Of a stretch of 64,000 bases of DNA, positions 12,116-20,059 are shown piece after piece. This DNA comes from WVYX01 sp039586815. Lineage in GTDB: Bacteria > Gemmatimonadota > Gemmatimonadetes > Gemmatimonadales > GWC2-71-9. The notes under the pieces are model-generated. The model saw only the letters and a list, made by a program, of their open reading frames with translations, was not told where the DNA came from and searched no databases. The DNA lies in the NCBI GenBank assembly GCA_039586815.1, contig JBDHJR010000013.1, forward strand, positions 124,001-188,000, in the 5' to 3' direction. The translations under genes and the position numbers were made by a program. How positions within the stretch are numbered: position 1 is the stretch's first letter; every line of letters begins with the position of its first letter.

Positions 12116-12874
12116 TCAGTCTCTTCCGGCCGCACCCTCCAGGCCCTCGCGGTTGCGTATCCGGATCACGCGCCGGGAGACCTCCACAGTGTCCGGCCCC
12201 GCCCGCCCCGGGCGGACCTTGCGTCGGTTGGGGATCGTGGCAGACTGGCGCGACACCTCGATCAGTCCCTGCGTCGTGAGGTCTCCCATGGCGCGAGAGA
12301 CGGTCTCGCGGCTCGATCCCACCATCTGTGCGATGAGATGGTGCGTCAACTGCTGGCTGATGTTCACGCCGTCGTTCTGATCAGCCATCTCCAACAGCAG
12401 GCCGGCCACGCGTGCCGGGACGTCCTGCAGCACCAGACTGCTGATCTTGGAATCCGCCTGCCGCAACCGCTTGCAGAAGGCTCTCAGGAGGCCGAATGCG
12501 ACCATCGGCAGCTCCTCGAGGCAGCGCTGGAAGTCCTCCCGATGCAGGATCAGGAGCTCCGAGTCCTCCATGGCGATGACGTTGGCGGATAACGGCTGGT
12601 CGTCGATGAGCGACATCTCGCCGAAGAAGTCACCCTTGCTGCGGGTCGAGAGAATGACCTCACGTCCGTCTTCGGCCGTGAGCACGATCTTGACCTGGCC
12701 CGACAGCACCACGTACAGCGCCTCTCCGGGCCTGTCCTCGAACGCGATGATGGAGTTCTTGGCGTAGGTCCGTGTGTGTGCGGCCTGCGAAATACGGTCC
12801 AGGTCACTCTCACGCAGTTGCGTGAACAGGGGGACGTCTCGCAGGGCGTCGGCTACGGTAATGGCGTCTCTCAT
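12116..12874 (-). CDS. Crp/Fnr-family transcriptional regulator
   Basis: A 252-residue regulator. The cyclic-nucleotide-binding beta-barrel spans about residues 12-125 (GEALYVVLSGQVKIVL, GDFFGEMSLIDDQPLSA). The dimer helix and Crp-type winged helix follow at about 140-215 (LTHHLIAQMVGSSRETVSRAMGDL is the recognition unit, here shown only as a reference for position). The barrel has the FGE and neutral (not Arg-Ser) phosphate-cassette pattern QPLSA, so cAMP binding is doubtful. There is no N-terminal Cys cluster, so it is not an Fe-S Fnr. A palindrome lies 35 bases upstream of its start. Confidence 0.92.
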   Translation of the reverse strand: MRDAITVADALRDVPLFTQLRESDLDRISQAAHTRTYAKNSIIAFEDRPGEALYVVLSGQVKIVLTAEDGREVILSTRSKGDFFGEMSLIDDQPLSANVIAMEDSELLILHREDFQRCLEELPMVAFGLLRAFCKRLRQADSKISSLVLQDVPARVAGLLLEMADQNDGVNISQQLTHHLIAQMVGSSRETVSRAMGDLTTQGLIEVSRQSATIPNRRKVRPGRAGPDTVEVSRRVIRIRNREGLEGAAGRD

Positions 12875-12908
12875 CGGAATGACCGGGCTGCTGATGACGC
12901 GTCAAGCT

Positions 12909-12927
12909 TAAGGCCGGTCGGGCCTTA
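12909..12927. promoter_or_regulatory. Palindrome TAAGGCC-N5-GGCCTTA upstream of the Crp/Fnr gene
   Basis: Perfect 7-bp arms (12909-12915 and 12921-12927) separated by 5 bases. It is centred about 44 bases upstream of the regulator's ATG, in the divergent gap 12875-13024. Its size and symmetry fit a dimeric regulator operator, so autoregulation is possible; this is inference. Confidence 0.4.
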
Positions 12928-13024
12928 GGTCAATCGCCCCCCGTTCCGGCGGCCTCCCAGCGGGCTCGACATCAGGCGCGACACGGCCGATAATGTGCCC
13001 CGGGGCCAGCACGGGAGCATCGTG

Positions 13025-13465
13025 ATGAGCGAGGTCAAGATTCGGGTCACGGGATGGAAGGCCATCGTGGTGCTGCTCGTCGTGGCCGCCTTCGTGGGCT
13101 ACCGCTACTACGCCGTGCAGACCACCCTCGAAACCGCCGGCGCCGACGAGCTTCGCTTCTGGCTCTCGGCCGAGTACATGGCTCAGGGGCTCCCCGGGCT
13201 GGAGGAGGCCGTGGAGAGCGGCGATGCGGTGGCGGCCGAGGAACAGGCGCGCGAGCTCGTCGCGCGGGACCGCGTCGAGTTCACGGAGATGGGCGCGCGC
13301 GGGGCGCCGGATGACCTCGTGGTGCGGGTGAGGATCCGGGTGGACGGCAGGACCCCGCCCGACGGGCGAGAGGTGCGCTATTTCCGCATGCGCCATTCCA
13401 CCGTTACGGGCTGGCGCATGCGGGCCGAGACGACGAAGCTGGGATATTACCTGGCCTTGTTCTAG
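13025..13465 (+). CDS. Small protein with one N-terminal membrane anchor, unknown function
   Basis: A 146-residue protein. Residues 10-28 form one hydrophobic anchor (WKAIVVLLVVAAFVGYRYY), followed by an acidic extracytoplasmic domain. The domain has helices rich in Ala/Glu and a beta segment (DLVVVRVRIRVDG, VRYFRMRHSTVTGWRM). I chose ATG 13025 because GGGAG lies 7 bases upstream; an open frame extends to 12995. No family is recognised. It is divergent from the Crp/Fnr gene. Confidence 0.6.
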   Translation: MSEVKIRVTGWKAIVVLLVVAAFVGYRYYAVQTTLETAGADELRFWLSAEYMAQGLPGLEEAVESGDAVAAEEQARELVARDRVEFTEMGARGAPDDLVVRVRIRVDGRTPPDGREVRYFRMRHSTVTGWRMRAETTKLGYYLALF

Positions 13466-13516
13466 GAGCCAACGGCAGCATCGGGGTCGGTGTTCGCTAC
13501 ACGGTTGTGGAGGCGG

Positions 13517-16500
13517 CTACTTACAGGGCAGGAATCTCACCGTCGTCTCCATCTCCTCCAGCACCTGTTCGATCGCGTCGACCGTGTCGTCCACGTCCCG
13601 GTCGCTCGTCTCGCGCGACAGGGAGAACCGCACCGAGCAGTGCACTTCCTCCTCGGACATCCCCATCGCCATGAGGACGTGAGTCGGCTCCGGCGAGCCG
13701 GACTTGCACGCCGAGCCGGAAGAGAGCGAGACGCCGTGCTGGTCCAGCGCTACGACCAGCGACTCGCCGCGCAGCCCGGGGAGCGTGAGGTTGAGCGTGT
13801 TGGGTAGGCGCCACTCGGGGTGACCGTTGAGCCGCGCCTCGGGGATGAGGGCCCGGATCCTGCTCGCCAGGGTATCCCGCCGATCCCGCAGTGACGCGGT
13901 GTCCTGCGCGGCGTGGAGTGCCATCTCGGCCGCCCTCCCCATGCCCACGATGGCAGGCACGTTCTCGGTGCCGGCCCGGAGCCCGCCCTCCTGCTTGCCT
14001 CCGTGGACAATGGGAGCCAACTCGAGGCCCCGCCTGACGTAGAGCGCCCCGACCCCCTTAGGGCCGTGGAACTTGTGTCCCGAAAGGCTGAGCAGGTCCA
14101 CTCCCAGCTCCTCCACGTCGATCGTGACCTTCCCGGCGGCCTGTACCGCATCGGTGTGGAATGGGATGCCGCGCTCTCGCGCTACCTGCGCCAGCTCGGC
14201 GATGGGCTGGACGGTACCTACCTCGTTGTTCGCCATCATGATCGAGACGAGCACGGTCTCGTCGGTGAGGGCCCGGCGCAGGGCGTCGGGATCCACCACG
14301 CCGTACTCGTCCACGTCCAGGTATGTGACTCGGTATCCCAGCTGCTCCAGGTAGCGGCAGGTCGCGAGGATCGCGGGGTGCTCGATCGCGCTGGTCGCGA
14401 CGTGCCCTCCGGTCCGACCCGGCGCCATGGCGATGCCCTTGAGCGCCAGGTTGTCGGCCTCGGAGCCGCCTCCCGTGAAGATGATGCGGCGGGGCCGCGC
14501 GTTGATGAGGCGCGCCACCTGTCGGCGTGCCTGCTCGACGGCTTCTCGCGCGTCACGCCCGAGGCCGTGGATGCTCGAAGGATTGCCCAGGGTGCCATCC
14601 AGGTAAGGGAGCATCGCCTCCCTCACGTTGCCGTCCACCCGTGTCGTCGCGTTGTTGTCGAGGTAGATGCGCCGCGTGGGGCGCCGCCGTTCGGGTGTGG
14701 CCAGAATCACCGGCCCGCACGCTGCAGCCGATCGGCCGGCCGACCGGCGCGTGGCCGTGGTGCCGGCCTTCACCTTGGCTACCTCACACAGCAAGGCCTT
14801 GTAGACGGGAAACCCCGACACGTCGTCGTAGTTGCCGAGGTCGGTCAGCTCGTTGACGTTCCACTCCCGCCACGCCGTGGGTCCCACCGGCCCGCCGCCG
14901 CCCATGTTGCACTCGACGGCGCCGACCACGATGTCGTCCGTGATCCGGGCGCGGAACGGCACCGTTCCGCGCGGGGTGCGGACCTCGACCAGGTCACCAG
15001 TCTCGATGCCCCGTGCCTTGGCGTCCTCGATGTTCAGCTCCACGGTCGGCTCGGGGTTGTCCTTGTTGAGTCCCTTGATGCCGTGATGCTGCGAGCGGAA
15101 GTCGGTGTGGGGACGAGCGCCCGAGTTGAACACCAGGGGGTAGCTCGCTGCCAGCTCGGGGTTTGCGACCGGCCCCTCCGTGGGCTCGACATACTTCGGC
15201 AAAGGCTCGTAGCCGTACTCCTCCAGGGTGCTGGACCAGATCTCGAACATGCCGGTGGGTGTGTCGAACCCGGGCTGGCCGTCCGGCCTCAGGCCGCCCT
15301 TCTCCCACTTCTTGTACTCCATCATCGAAGTGGGAAGCTTGACCCAGCCGCCGGCCTGCCGCACGCCCTCCAGATCGTAGCCGGAGCCCTCGAGTGCGAA
15401 CCGGATCATGGCTTCCTCGGTCTGGGGATAGAGGTGGCCGTACCCCAGCCGCTCAGCGAGCTGCGTCATTATCAGGTAGTCATTGCGCGCCTCTCCCACG
15501 GGCTCGATCACCTTCTCCCGCAGCCGGAAGATGGGACCGTAGACCATGTAGGAATCGATCTCGAACATCGTGGCCGCGGGAAGCACGACGTCGGCGTAGG
15601 CGGCGTCGGCTGTGAGCTGCCGGTCGATGCACACGAGAAAGTCCAGCTTGGCCAGCGTCTCCCGCCACACCGAGGTCTGCGGCCAGGAGGTGAGGAGTGA
15701 CGCTCCGTGGACGATGAGCCCCCGGATGCGGTAGGGATCGCCCTCCAGCACGGAGTTTACCAGACCGCTGGCATGCGACTCCCCGCGGTAGTTGCTGTAG
15801 ATGGGGAATTTCTCGCGCGCCACCGCACGATCCAGGTTCGGGTTCGCCTGGTTGCAGGAGCGGTTGATCGGGAAGTGGGTATCCAGCATCGCGAGTCCGA
15901 TTCCCCCGGGGACATCGAGCTGGCCGGCCAATGCGAACAGGGTGAGCACGGCGCGGATGGCCTGGATCCCGCTGTTGGAGTACTCGAGACCCGTGTACAT
16001 CACGGGGCAGGCGCCAGTTGCATGGCAGATGCGCCGCGCCAGGTCCCGTATGGTGTCGGCGGGCACCCCCGTGATCGACTCGGCCACCTCGGGACGGAAG
16101 TGCTGCACGTAACTGCGCAGCTCGTCGAACCCGTGGCACCAGTGCTCGGCGAAGCTCTCGTCGTGCAGTTCCTCGTCGATCATCACCTCGAGCATGCTGA
16201 GGGCGAGAGCGGCGTCGGTCCCCGGGCGAACGGGGATCCACTGTGCGCCCGTGCGGACCGCGGTGTCCGTACGCCGAGGGTCGATGACTACGATGTCGGC
16301 ACCGCGCTTCGCGGCAGCCTCGAGCCGGTGCATGTCCAGTGGTGGCGAGTCGGTCGCCGGATTGGCGCCCCACACCACCAGCATCTCCGCGTTCTCCATG
16401 TCGCTGAACATGTTGACCAGCATGCGGCCCAGCGTGACGTGCGGCGCAATCATGGCGAAGGAGACGTAGCACAGCGCGCCCACTCCCATGGTGTTCGGCG

Positions 16501-16927
16501 ACCCGAAGGGGAACAGCACGTTCGACGCGGACGACACCGCCACGTCCTTGGGCTGGAACATGTCGCACAACGACAGCTCGAACGCTCCGCGGCCCGTGTA
16601 GATGGACACTGCCTCCGGGCCGGATTCGCGCTTGATGGCCTCCAGCCGCTCCACGATGAGGTCGTACGCTTCGTCCCACGTGATGCGCTCGAACTCGTGG
16701 GTGCCTTTCGGCCCCACCCGCTTCATGGGGTGCTTGAGGCGGTGCTCGGAGTACACGATCTCCGGCGCGTGCTGTCCGCGGCGGCAGATCATGCCGAGGG
16801 GGTGCCCCGTGTCGGCGCGGATGTCCCTGAGCGTCCCGTTCTCCATCCCCGCCTCGACCCAGCAGCCCGCGGGGCAGATGCCGCACACTGCCTTCTTCCA
16901 GGTGAGTTCGGGCGTCCGCTGCGTCAT
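13517..16927 (-). CDS. Molybdopterin oxidoreductase fused in frame to a cysteine desulfurase
   Basis: An 1136-residue fusion. Residues 1-715 are a DMSO-reductase-family enzyme: a [4Fe-4S] site CX2CX3CX25C (Cys15, 18, 22, 48), a likely Mo-ligand Cys153 (GALCYVSF), the MGD-binding regions, and a natural-looking family end (GFPVYKALLCEVAKV). An Ala/Arg-rich linker covers about 716-752. Residues 755-1136 are a complete NifS/IscS-type desulfurase: YLDNNATT start, PLP Lys952 (SGHKFHG) and persulfide Cys1074 (SSGSACKSG). I prefer ATG 16927 (GGAG 7 bases upstream); GTG 16945 is in frame. The Mo substrate is unknown. No stop or frame break is visible at the junction, but an assembly indel cannot be excluded. 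It lies directly after a cyclophilin gene. Confidence 0.88.
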   Translation of the reverse strand: MTQRTPELTWKKAVCGICPAGCWVEAGMENGTLRDIRADTGHPLGMICRRGQHAPEIVYSEHRLKHPMKRVGPKGTHEFERITWDEAYDLIVERLEAIKRESGPEAVSIYTGRGAFELSLCDMFQPKDVAVSSASNVLFPFGSPNTMGVGALCYVSFAMIAPHVTLGRMLVNMFSDMENAEMLVVWGANPATDSPPLDMHRLEAAAKRGADIVVIDPRRTDTAVRTGAQWIPVRPGTDAALALSMLEVMIDEELHDESFAEHWCHGFDELRSYVQHFRPEVAESITGVPADTIRDLARRICHATGACPVMYTGLEYSNSGIQAIRAVLTLFALAGQLDVPGGIGLAMLDTHFPINRSCNQANPNLDRAVAREKFPIYSNYRGESHASGLVNSVLEGDPYRIRGLIVHGASLLTSWPQTSVWRETLAKLDFLVCIDRQLTADAAYADVVLPAATMFEIDSYMVYGPIFRLREKVIEPVGEARNDYLIMTQLAERLGYGHLYPQTEEAMIRFALEGSGYDLEGVRQAGGWVKLPTSMMEYKKWEKGGLRPDGQPGFDTPTGMFEIWSSTLEEYGYEPLPKYVEPTEGPVANPELAASYPLVFNSGARPHTDFRSQHHGIKGLNKDNPEPTVELNIEDAKARGIETGDLVEVRTPRGTVPFRARITDDIVVGAVECNMGGGGPVGPTAWREWNVNELTDLGNYDDVSGFPVYKALLCEVAKVKAGTTATRRSAGRSAAACGPVILATPERRRPTRRIYLDNNATTRVDGNVREAMLPYLDGTLGNPSSIHGLGRDAREAVEQARRQVARLINARPRRIIFTGGGSEADNLALKGIAMAPGRTGGHVATSAIEHPAILATCRYLEQLGYRVTYLDVDEYGVVDPDALRRALTDETVLVSIMMANNEVGTVQPIAELAQVARERGIPFHTDAVQAAGKVTIDVEELGVDLLSLSGHKFHGPKGVGALYVRRGLELAPIVHGGKQEGGLRAGTENVPAIVGMGRAAEMALHAAQDTASLRDRRDTLASRIRALIPEARLNGHPEWRLPNTLNLTLPGLRGESLVVALDQHGVSLSSGSACKSGSPEPTHVLMAMGMSEEEVHCSVRFSLSRETSDRDVDDTVDAIEQVLEEMETTVRFLPCK

Positions 16928-16945
16928 GTGCTCACTCCGCGCCAC

Positions 16946-17569
16946 CTAGCTTCCGGACTCCTCATCCAATAGGTAAGCGCGGGTGATCACTATCGGTTCC
17001 TCGGGTAGCGCCTCGAACATGGGCCGCCGCGGTCGGGTCGGCACCGCCGCGATTGCGTCGACCACGTCCATGCCTTCGATCACCCGCCCGAACACGGCGT
17101 AGCCCCAGCCGTCCGGATACACGCCGTAGTCCAGCTTGAAGTTGTCGACGAGGTTGATGAAGAAGTCCGTCTCGGCGGAGTGTATGTACTCCGTGCGTGC
17201 CATGGCGACCGTGCCGCGCATGTTGCTGAGGCCGTTGTCGGCTTCGTTCATGATGGGTCCAACGCTGCTCGACCGGCGACGCAGGTCGGCGGTGAAGCTG
17301 CCCGCCTGGATCATGAAGCCGGGTTTCACGCGGTAGAACGTGAGCGAGTCGTAGAACCCGATGCCAACGTGTCGCAGAAAGTTGCCAACGGTGATGGGGG
17401 CCTTCTCACGGTCCAGTTCCATCACAATGCGTCCCTTGGTGGTCTCGAGCACAACGGTGGGCGTGGGATCCAACACCTCCGCTGCATCAGACTCTGGCGT
17501 GTCACCGCCGCTGCAGCCCAGTACCTGGGGAAACCACAAAGCCAGGCCGAGCGTCTGTCGCAAGTTCAT
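16946..17569 (-). CDS. Lipoprotein cyclophilin-type peptidyl-prolyl isomerase
   Basis: A 207-residue cyclophilin. The N-terminus is a lipoprotein signal with lipobox VLGC, followed by an acidic linker. The isomerase domain (about 38-200) shows GRIVMELDREKAP, the active-site Arg in TFYRVKPGFMIQAG, and FGRVIEGMDVVD near the end. It should assist folding in the periplasm or at a membrane. ATG 17569 is chosen for its GGGAG and immediate lipoprotein signal; the frame is open 46 codons further but that stretch is not signal-like. The stop abuts the GTG start option of the molybdoenzyme fusion gene, so the two are probably one operon. Confidence 0.9.
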   Translation of the reverse strand: MNLRQTLGLALWFPQVLGCSGGDTPESDAAEVLDPTPTVVLETTKGRIVMELDREKAPITVGNFLRHVGIGFYDSLTFYRVKPGFMIQAGSFTADLRRRSSSVGPIMNEADNGLSNMRGTVAMARTEYIHSAETDFFINLVDNFKLDYGVYPDGWGYAVFGRVIEGMDVVDAIAAVPTRPRRPMFEALPEEPIVITRAYLLDEESGS

Positions 17570-17706
17570 GCACCGCTCCCGTGTGTGTTCACGCTGAGAA
17601 TGTCGCCCGGGGTGGTCCCTTGGCGCCAGTGTGCCGGTGGCGGTGCGGTCCATCGCGTTTCCGGCACGATACGCTACCTTAAGTCGGTCTTGCCAGCGGA
17701 GCATCA

Positions 17707-19989
17707 TTGGACTCCACCGAGCGCGCCAACCGGAACGCCCTCGTAGTCGCCGTGGTCACCGCCGTGGTCATGATCGCCTTCCAGATGGCGGCAAAGGCCA
17801 CGCGGGACGCGCTGTTCCTGTCCAGCTTCGACGTGTCGGCCCTGCCGAGAATGGTGATGGCCTCGGCCGCGCTTTCGATGGTCGTGGCGTTGGGCGCCGC
17901 GCGCTGGATGACAGCCGTGGGGCCGGCGCGACTGGTGCCAGGTGCGTTCGCGGCGAGCGCCGCCCTGTTGCTCGTAGAGTGGTTCCTGGTGGCGGAGTTC
18001 CGGGGGTTGGTGGCCGTCCTGCTGTACCTGCACTACGGCGGCCTCGGGGCGGTGCTCATCTCCGGCTTCTGGTCCATGGTCAATGAGCGGTTCGATCCCC
18101 GCACGGCCAAGCGCTATGTCGGCAAGATTGCCGCCGGTGCCACGGTCGGGGGGGTCCTCGGCGGGCTGCTGGCCGAGCGGATGGCCGTGCTCGCCTCGGT
18201 GGAGTCCATGCTGCCTGTGCTGGCGGCGCTCCACTTGGTCTGCTCGGGCCTGCTGCTGGGAGCCAGGAGGGCACGCGCAAGAGCCGAGGCTCGCAGCGAC
18301 GCTCCTCGCGGGCGGGAGTCCGTCAGAGCCGGAGTGTCGGGCCTCAAGACGATCATCGGCATGCCATACCTCCGTGGTCTCGTGGCGTTGGTGCTGCTGG
18401 TGACGATGGGGGAAGTCCTCATCGACTTTGTGTTCAAGGTGCGCGCCACGGACGCGTTCGGCGACGGCGAGCGCTTGCTCCGCTTCTTCGCGGTGTTCTA
18501 CACCGGAGTGTCGGTCCTCACGGTCGCGGTGCAGGCCGTCGGAAGCCGCTTCGCCCTGCAGCACCTGGGGCTCACTCGTACCGTGGCCCTGCTCCCCGCC
18601 GGCGTCGGCCTGGGGAGCCTCGGCGCGCTCGCGGTACCGGGCCTGCCGAGCGCCACCGCACTGAGGGGAACGGAGGCGGTGTTCCGCAACGGCCTCTACC
18701 GGGCGGGATACGAGTTGCTGTTCACGCCCCTCGCGGCGGAGCAGAAGCGCTCGACCAAGGCACTGGTGGACGTGGCGGTGGTTCGGCTCGGCGATATGGC
18801 CGGTGCCGCTGCGGTGCAGGTCGTCCTGCTGGTGGTCGGAACGTTCGCAGTCACTACGCTCCTCGGGATGGCCGCGGGCGTGTCACTCGTGGCCGTGAGC
18901 ATCGCCTTGGGCCTGCGTGGCGGTTACGTCCGCACGCTCGAGCGCAGCCTGCTGTCGCGGGCCGTGGAGCTCGATCTCCAGGAGGTGCAGGACGCCACCA
19001 CACGCACCGCCATGCTGCAGAGCATCGGGTCACTGGGGCTCACCCAGGTCGGCAGGGCGCAGTCCAGCGAAGAGGTAGAGGGCGCCGCGGCGCTCGCGAC
19101 GCCGACTCCTCGGGAGGCCGCTCCGGCGCCAACGCTCGATCCCCTCATGCGACGCATCCTGGATCTGCGGTCGCGCGATGTGGCACGAGTGCGGGCAGCC
19201 CTCGCAGCGGGCCCGGTTACCCCCGCTTTGGTGCCGCACGTTGTGCCGCTGCTCGCCTGGGACGAAGTCGTGAGCGAGGCGATGACGGCGTTGCGCGGCG
19301 TTGCCGGGGAAGTCGCCGGGCAGTTGGTGGACCGCCTGGTGGATCGCGACGAGGAATTCGCTGTGCGGCGCCGGCTGCCACTGGTACTGGCGGCATCTCC
19401 CACGCCCCGCGTCGTGGACGGTCTCTTCTGGGGTCTGCAGGACCAGCGGTTCGAGGTGCGCTATCGCTGCGGCCGGGCGCTAAGTCACCTGCAGGAGATC
19501 CACCCGAAGCTCGCCGTCGACCGGCAGCGGACCTTTGCGGCGGTGCTGCAGGAGGTCGGGGTGGACAAGGGCGTGTGGAGGAGCCACCGACTGCTGGACA
19601 GCATGGAGGACGAGGAGTGGTCGCCCGTGGTGGACGAGGTGCTGCGCGAGCGCGCCAGCCGTAGCCTCGAGCATGTGTTTACGGTGCTTTCGCTCGTGCT
19701 GCCGCGTCAGCCCCTCAAGGTCGCATTCCGCGGCCTTCACACCGACGACGCGATGCTCCGTGGGACCGCCCTGGAGTACCTGGAGACCGCGCTTCCCGAG
19801 GACATACGCGTTGCACTGTGGCCGTTCCTGGAGGACACCCGCGCCGCCGCGCAGCGGGAGTCGCGTCCCACCGACGAGATCATCTCAGACCTGCTGCAGT
19901 CGAATCAGTCCATCGTGATGAACCTGGAACAGGCGAAGAAGCTGAGGGAGCGGGAACGGAAGGCGAGGGGGGATCCGCAGGAAGAGTAG
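17707..19989 (+). CDS. Npt1/Npt2-like nucleotide-transporter homologue with HEAT-like C-terminal domain
   Basis: A 760-residue protein. Residues 1-410 form about twelve membrane helices resembling ATP:ADP antiporter (Npt/Tlc)-type carriers (KATRDALFLSSF near the start, then a long MFS-like succession). Residues 440-740 are soluble, helical and repetitive (VAGQLVDRLVDRDEEFAVRRRLP, LQDQRFEVRYRCGRAL, AFRGLHTDDAMLRGTALEYL), consistent with HEAT-type repeats. Start is TTG 17707 with GGAG 5 bases upstream. A homologue without the tail (20060-21523) converges on it. Substrate direction in a free-living cell is unknown. Confidence 0.75.
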   Translation: MDSTERANRNALVVAVVTAVVMIAFQMAAKATRDALFLSSFDVSALPRMVMASAALSMVVALGAARWMTAVGPARLVPGAFAASAALLLVEWFLVAEFRGLVAVLLYLHYGGLGAVLISGFWSMVNERFDPRTAKRYVGKIAAGATVGGVLGGLLAERMAVLASVESMLPVLAALHLVCSGLLLGARRARARAEARSDAPRGRESVRAGVSGLKTIIGMPYLRGLVALVLLVTMGEVLIDFVFKVRATDAFGDGERLLRFFAVFYTGVSVLTVAVQAVGSRFALQHLGLTRTVALLPAGVGLGSLGALAVPGLPSATALRGTEAVFRNGLYRAGYELLFTPLAAEQKRSTKALVDVAVVRLGDMAGAAAVQVVLLVVGTFAVTTLLGMAAGVSLVAVSIALGLRGGYVRTLERSLLSRAVELDLQEVQDATTRTAMLQSIGSLGLTQVGRAQSSEEVEGAAALATPTPREAAPAPTLDPLMRRILDLRSRDVARVRAALAAGPVTPALVPHVVPLLAWDEVVSEAMTALRGVAGEVAGQLVDRLVDRDEEFAVRRRLPLVLAASPTPRVVDGLFWGLQDQRFEVRYRCGRALSHLQEIHPKLAVDRQRTFAAVLQEVGVDKGVWRSHRLLDSMEDEEWSPVVDEVLRERASRSLEHVFTVLSLVLPRQPLKVAFRGLHTDDAMLRGTALEYLETALPEDIRVALWPFLEDTRAAAQRESRPTDEIISDLLQSNQSIVMNLEQAKKLRERERKARGDPQEE

Positions 19990-20025
19990 GCGTAGAAGCG
20001 CCGCGGCGCCCGCGCCGACGTACGC

Positions 20026-20058
20026 CGGCCCCCTGCGACGGTGCATCGCAGGGGGCCG
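20026..20058. terminator. Bidirectional hairpin terminator between convergent transporter genes
   Basis: A perfect 13-bp stem (20026-20038 with 20046-20058) and a 7-base loop, immediately before the stop of the minus-strand gene. It is followed by TT on the plus strand. Positioned to stop transcripts from both sides. Confidence 0.85.
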
Positions 20059-20059
20059 T

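Noticed and set aside
13913..15700. Long open frame on the plus strand of about 595 codons
   Set aside because: It lies antisense to the molybdoenzyme-desulfurase gene, has low-complexity His/Arg/Val-rich translation and no domain. High GC makes such antisense frames common.
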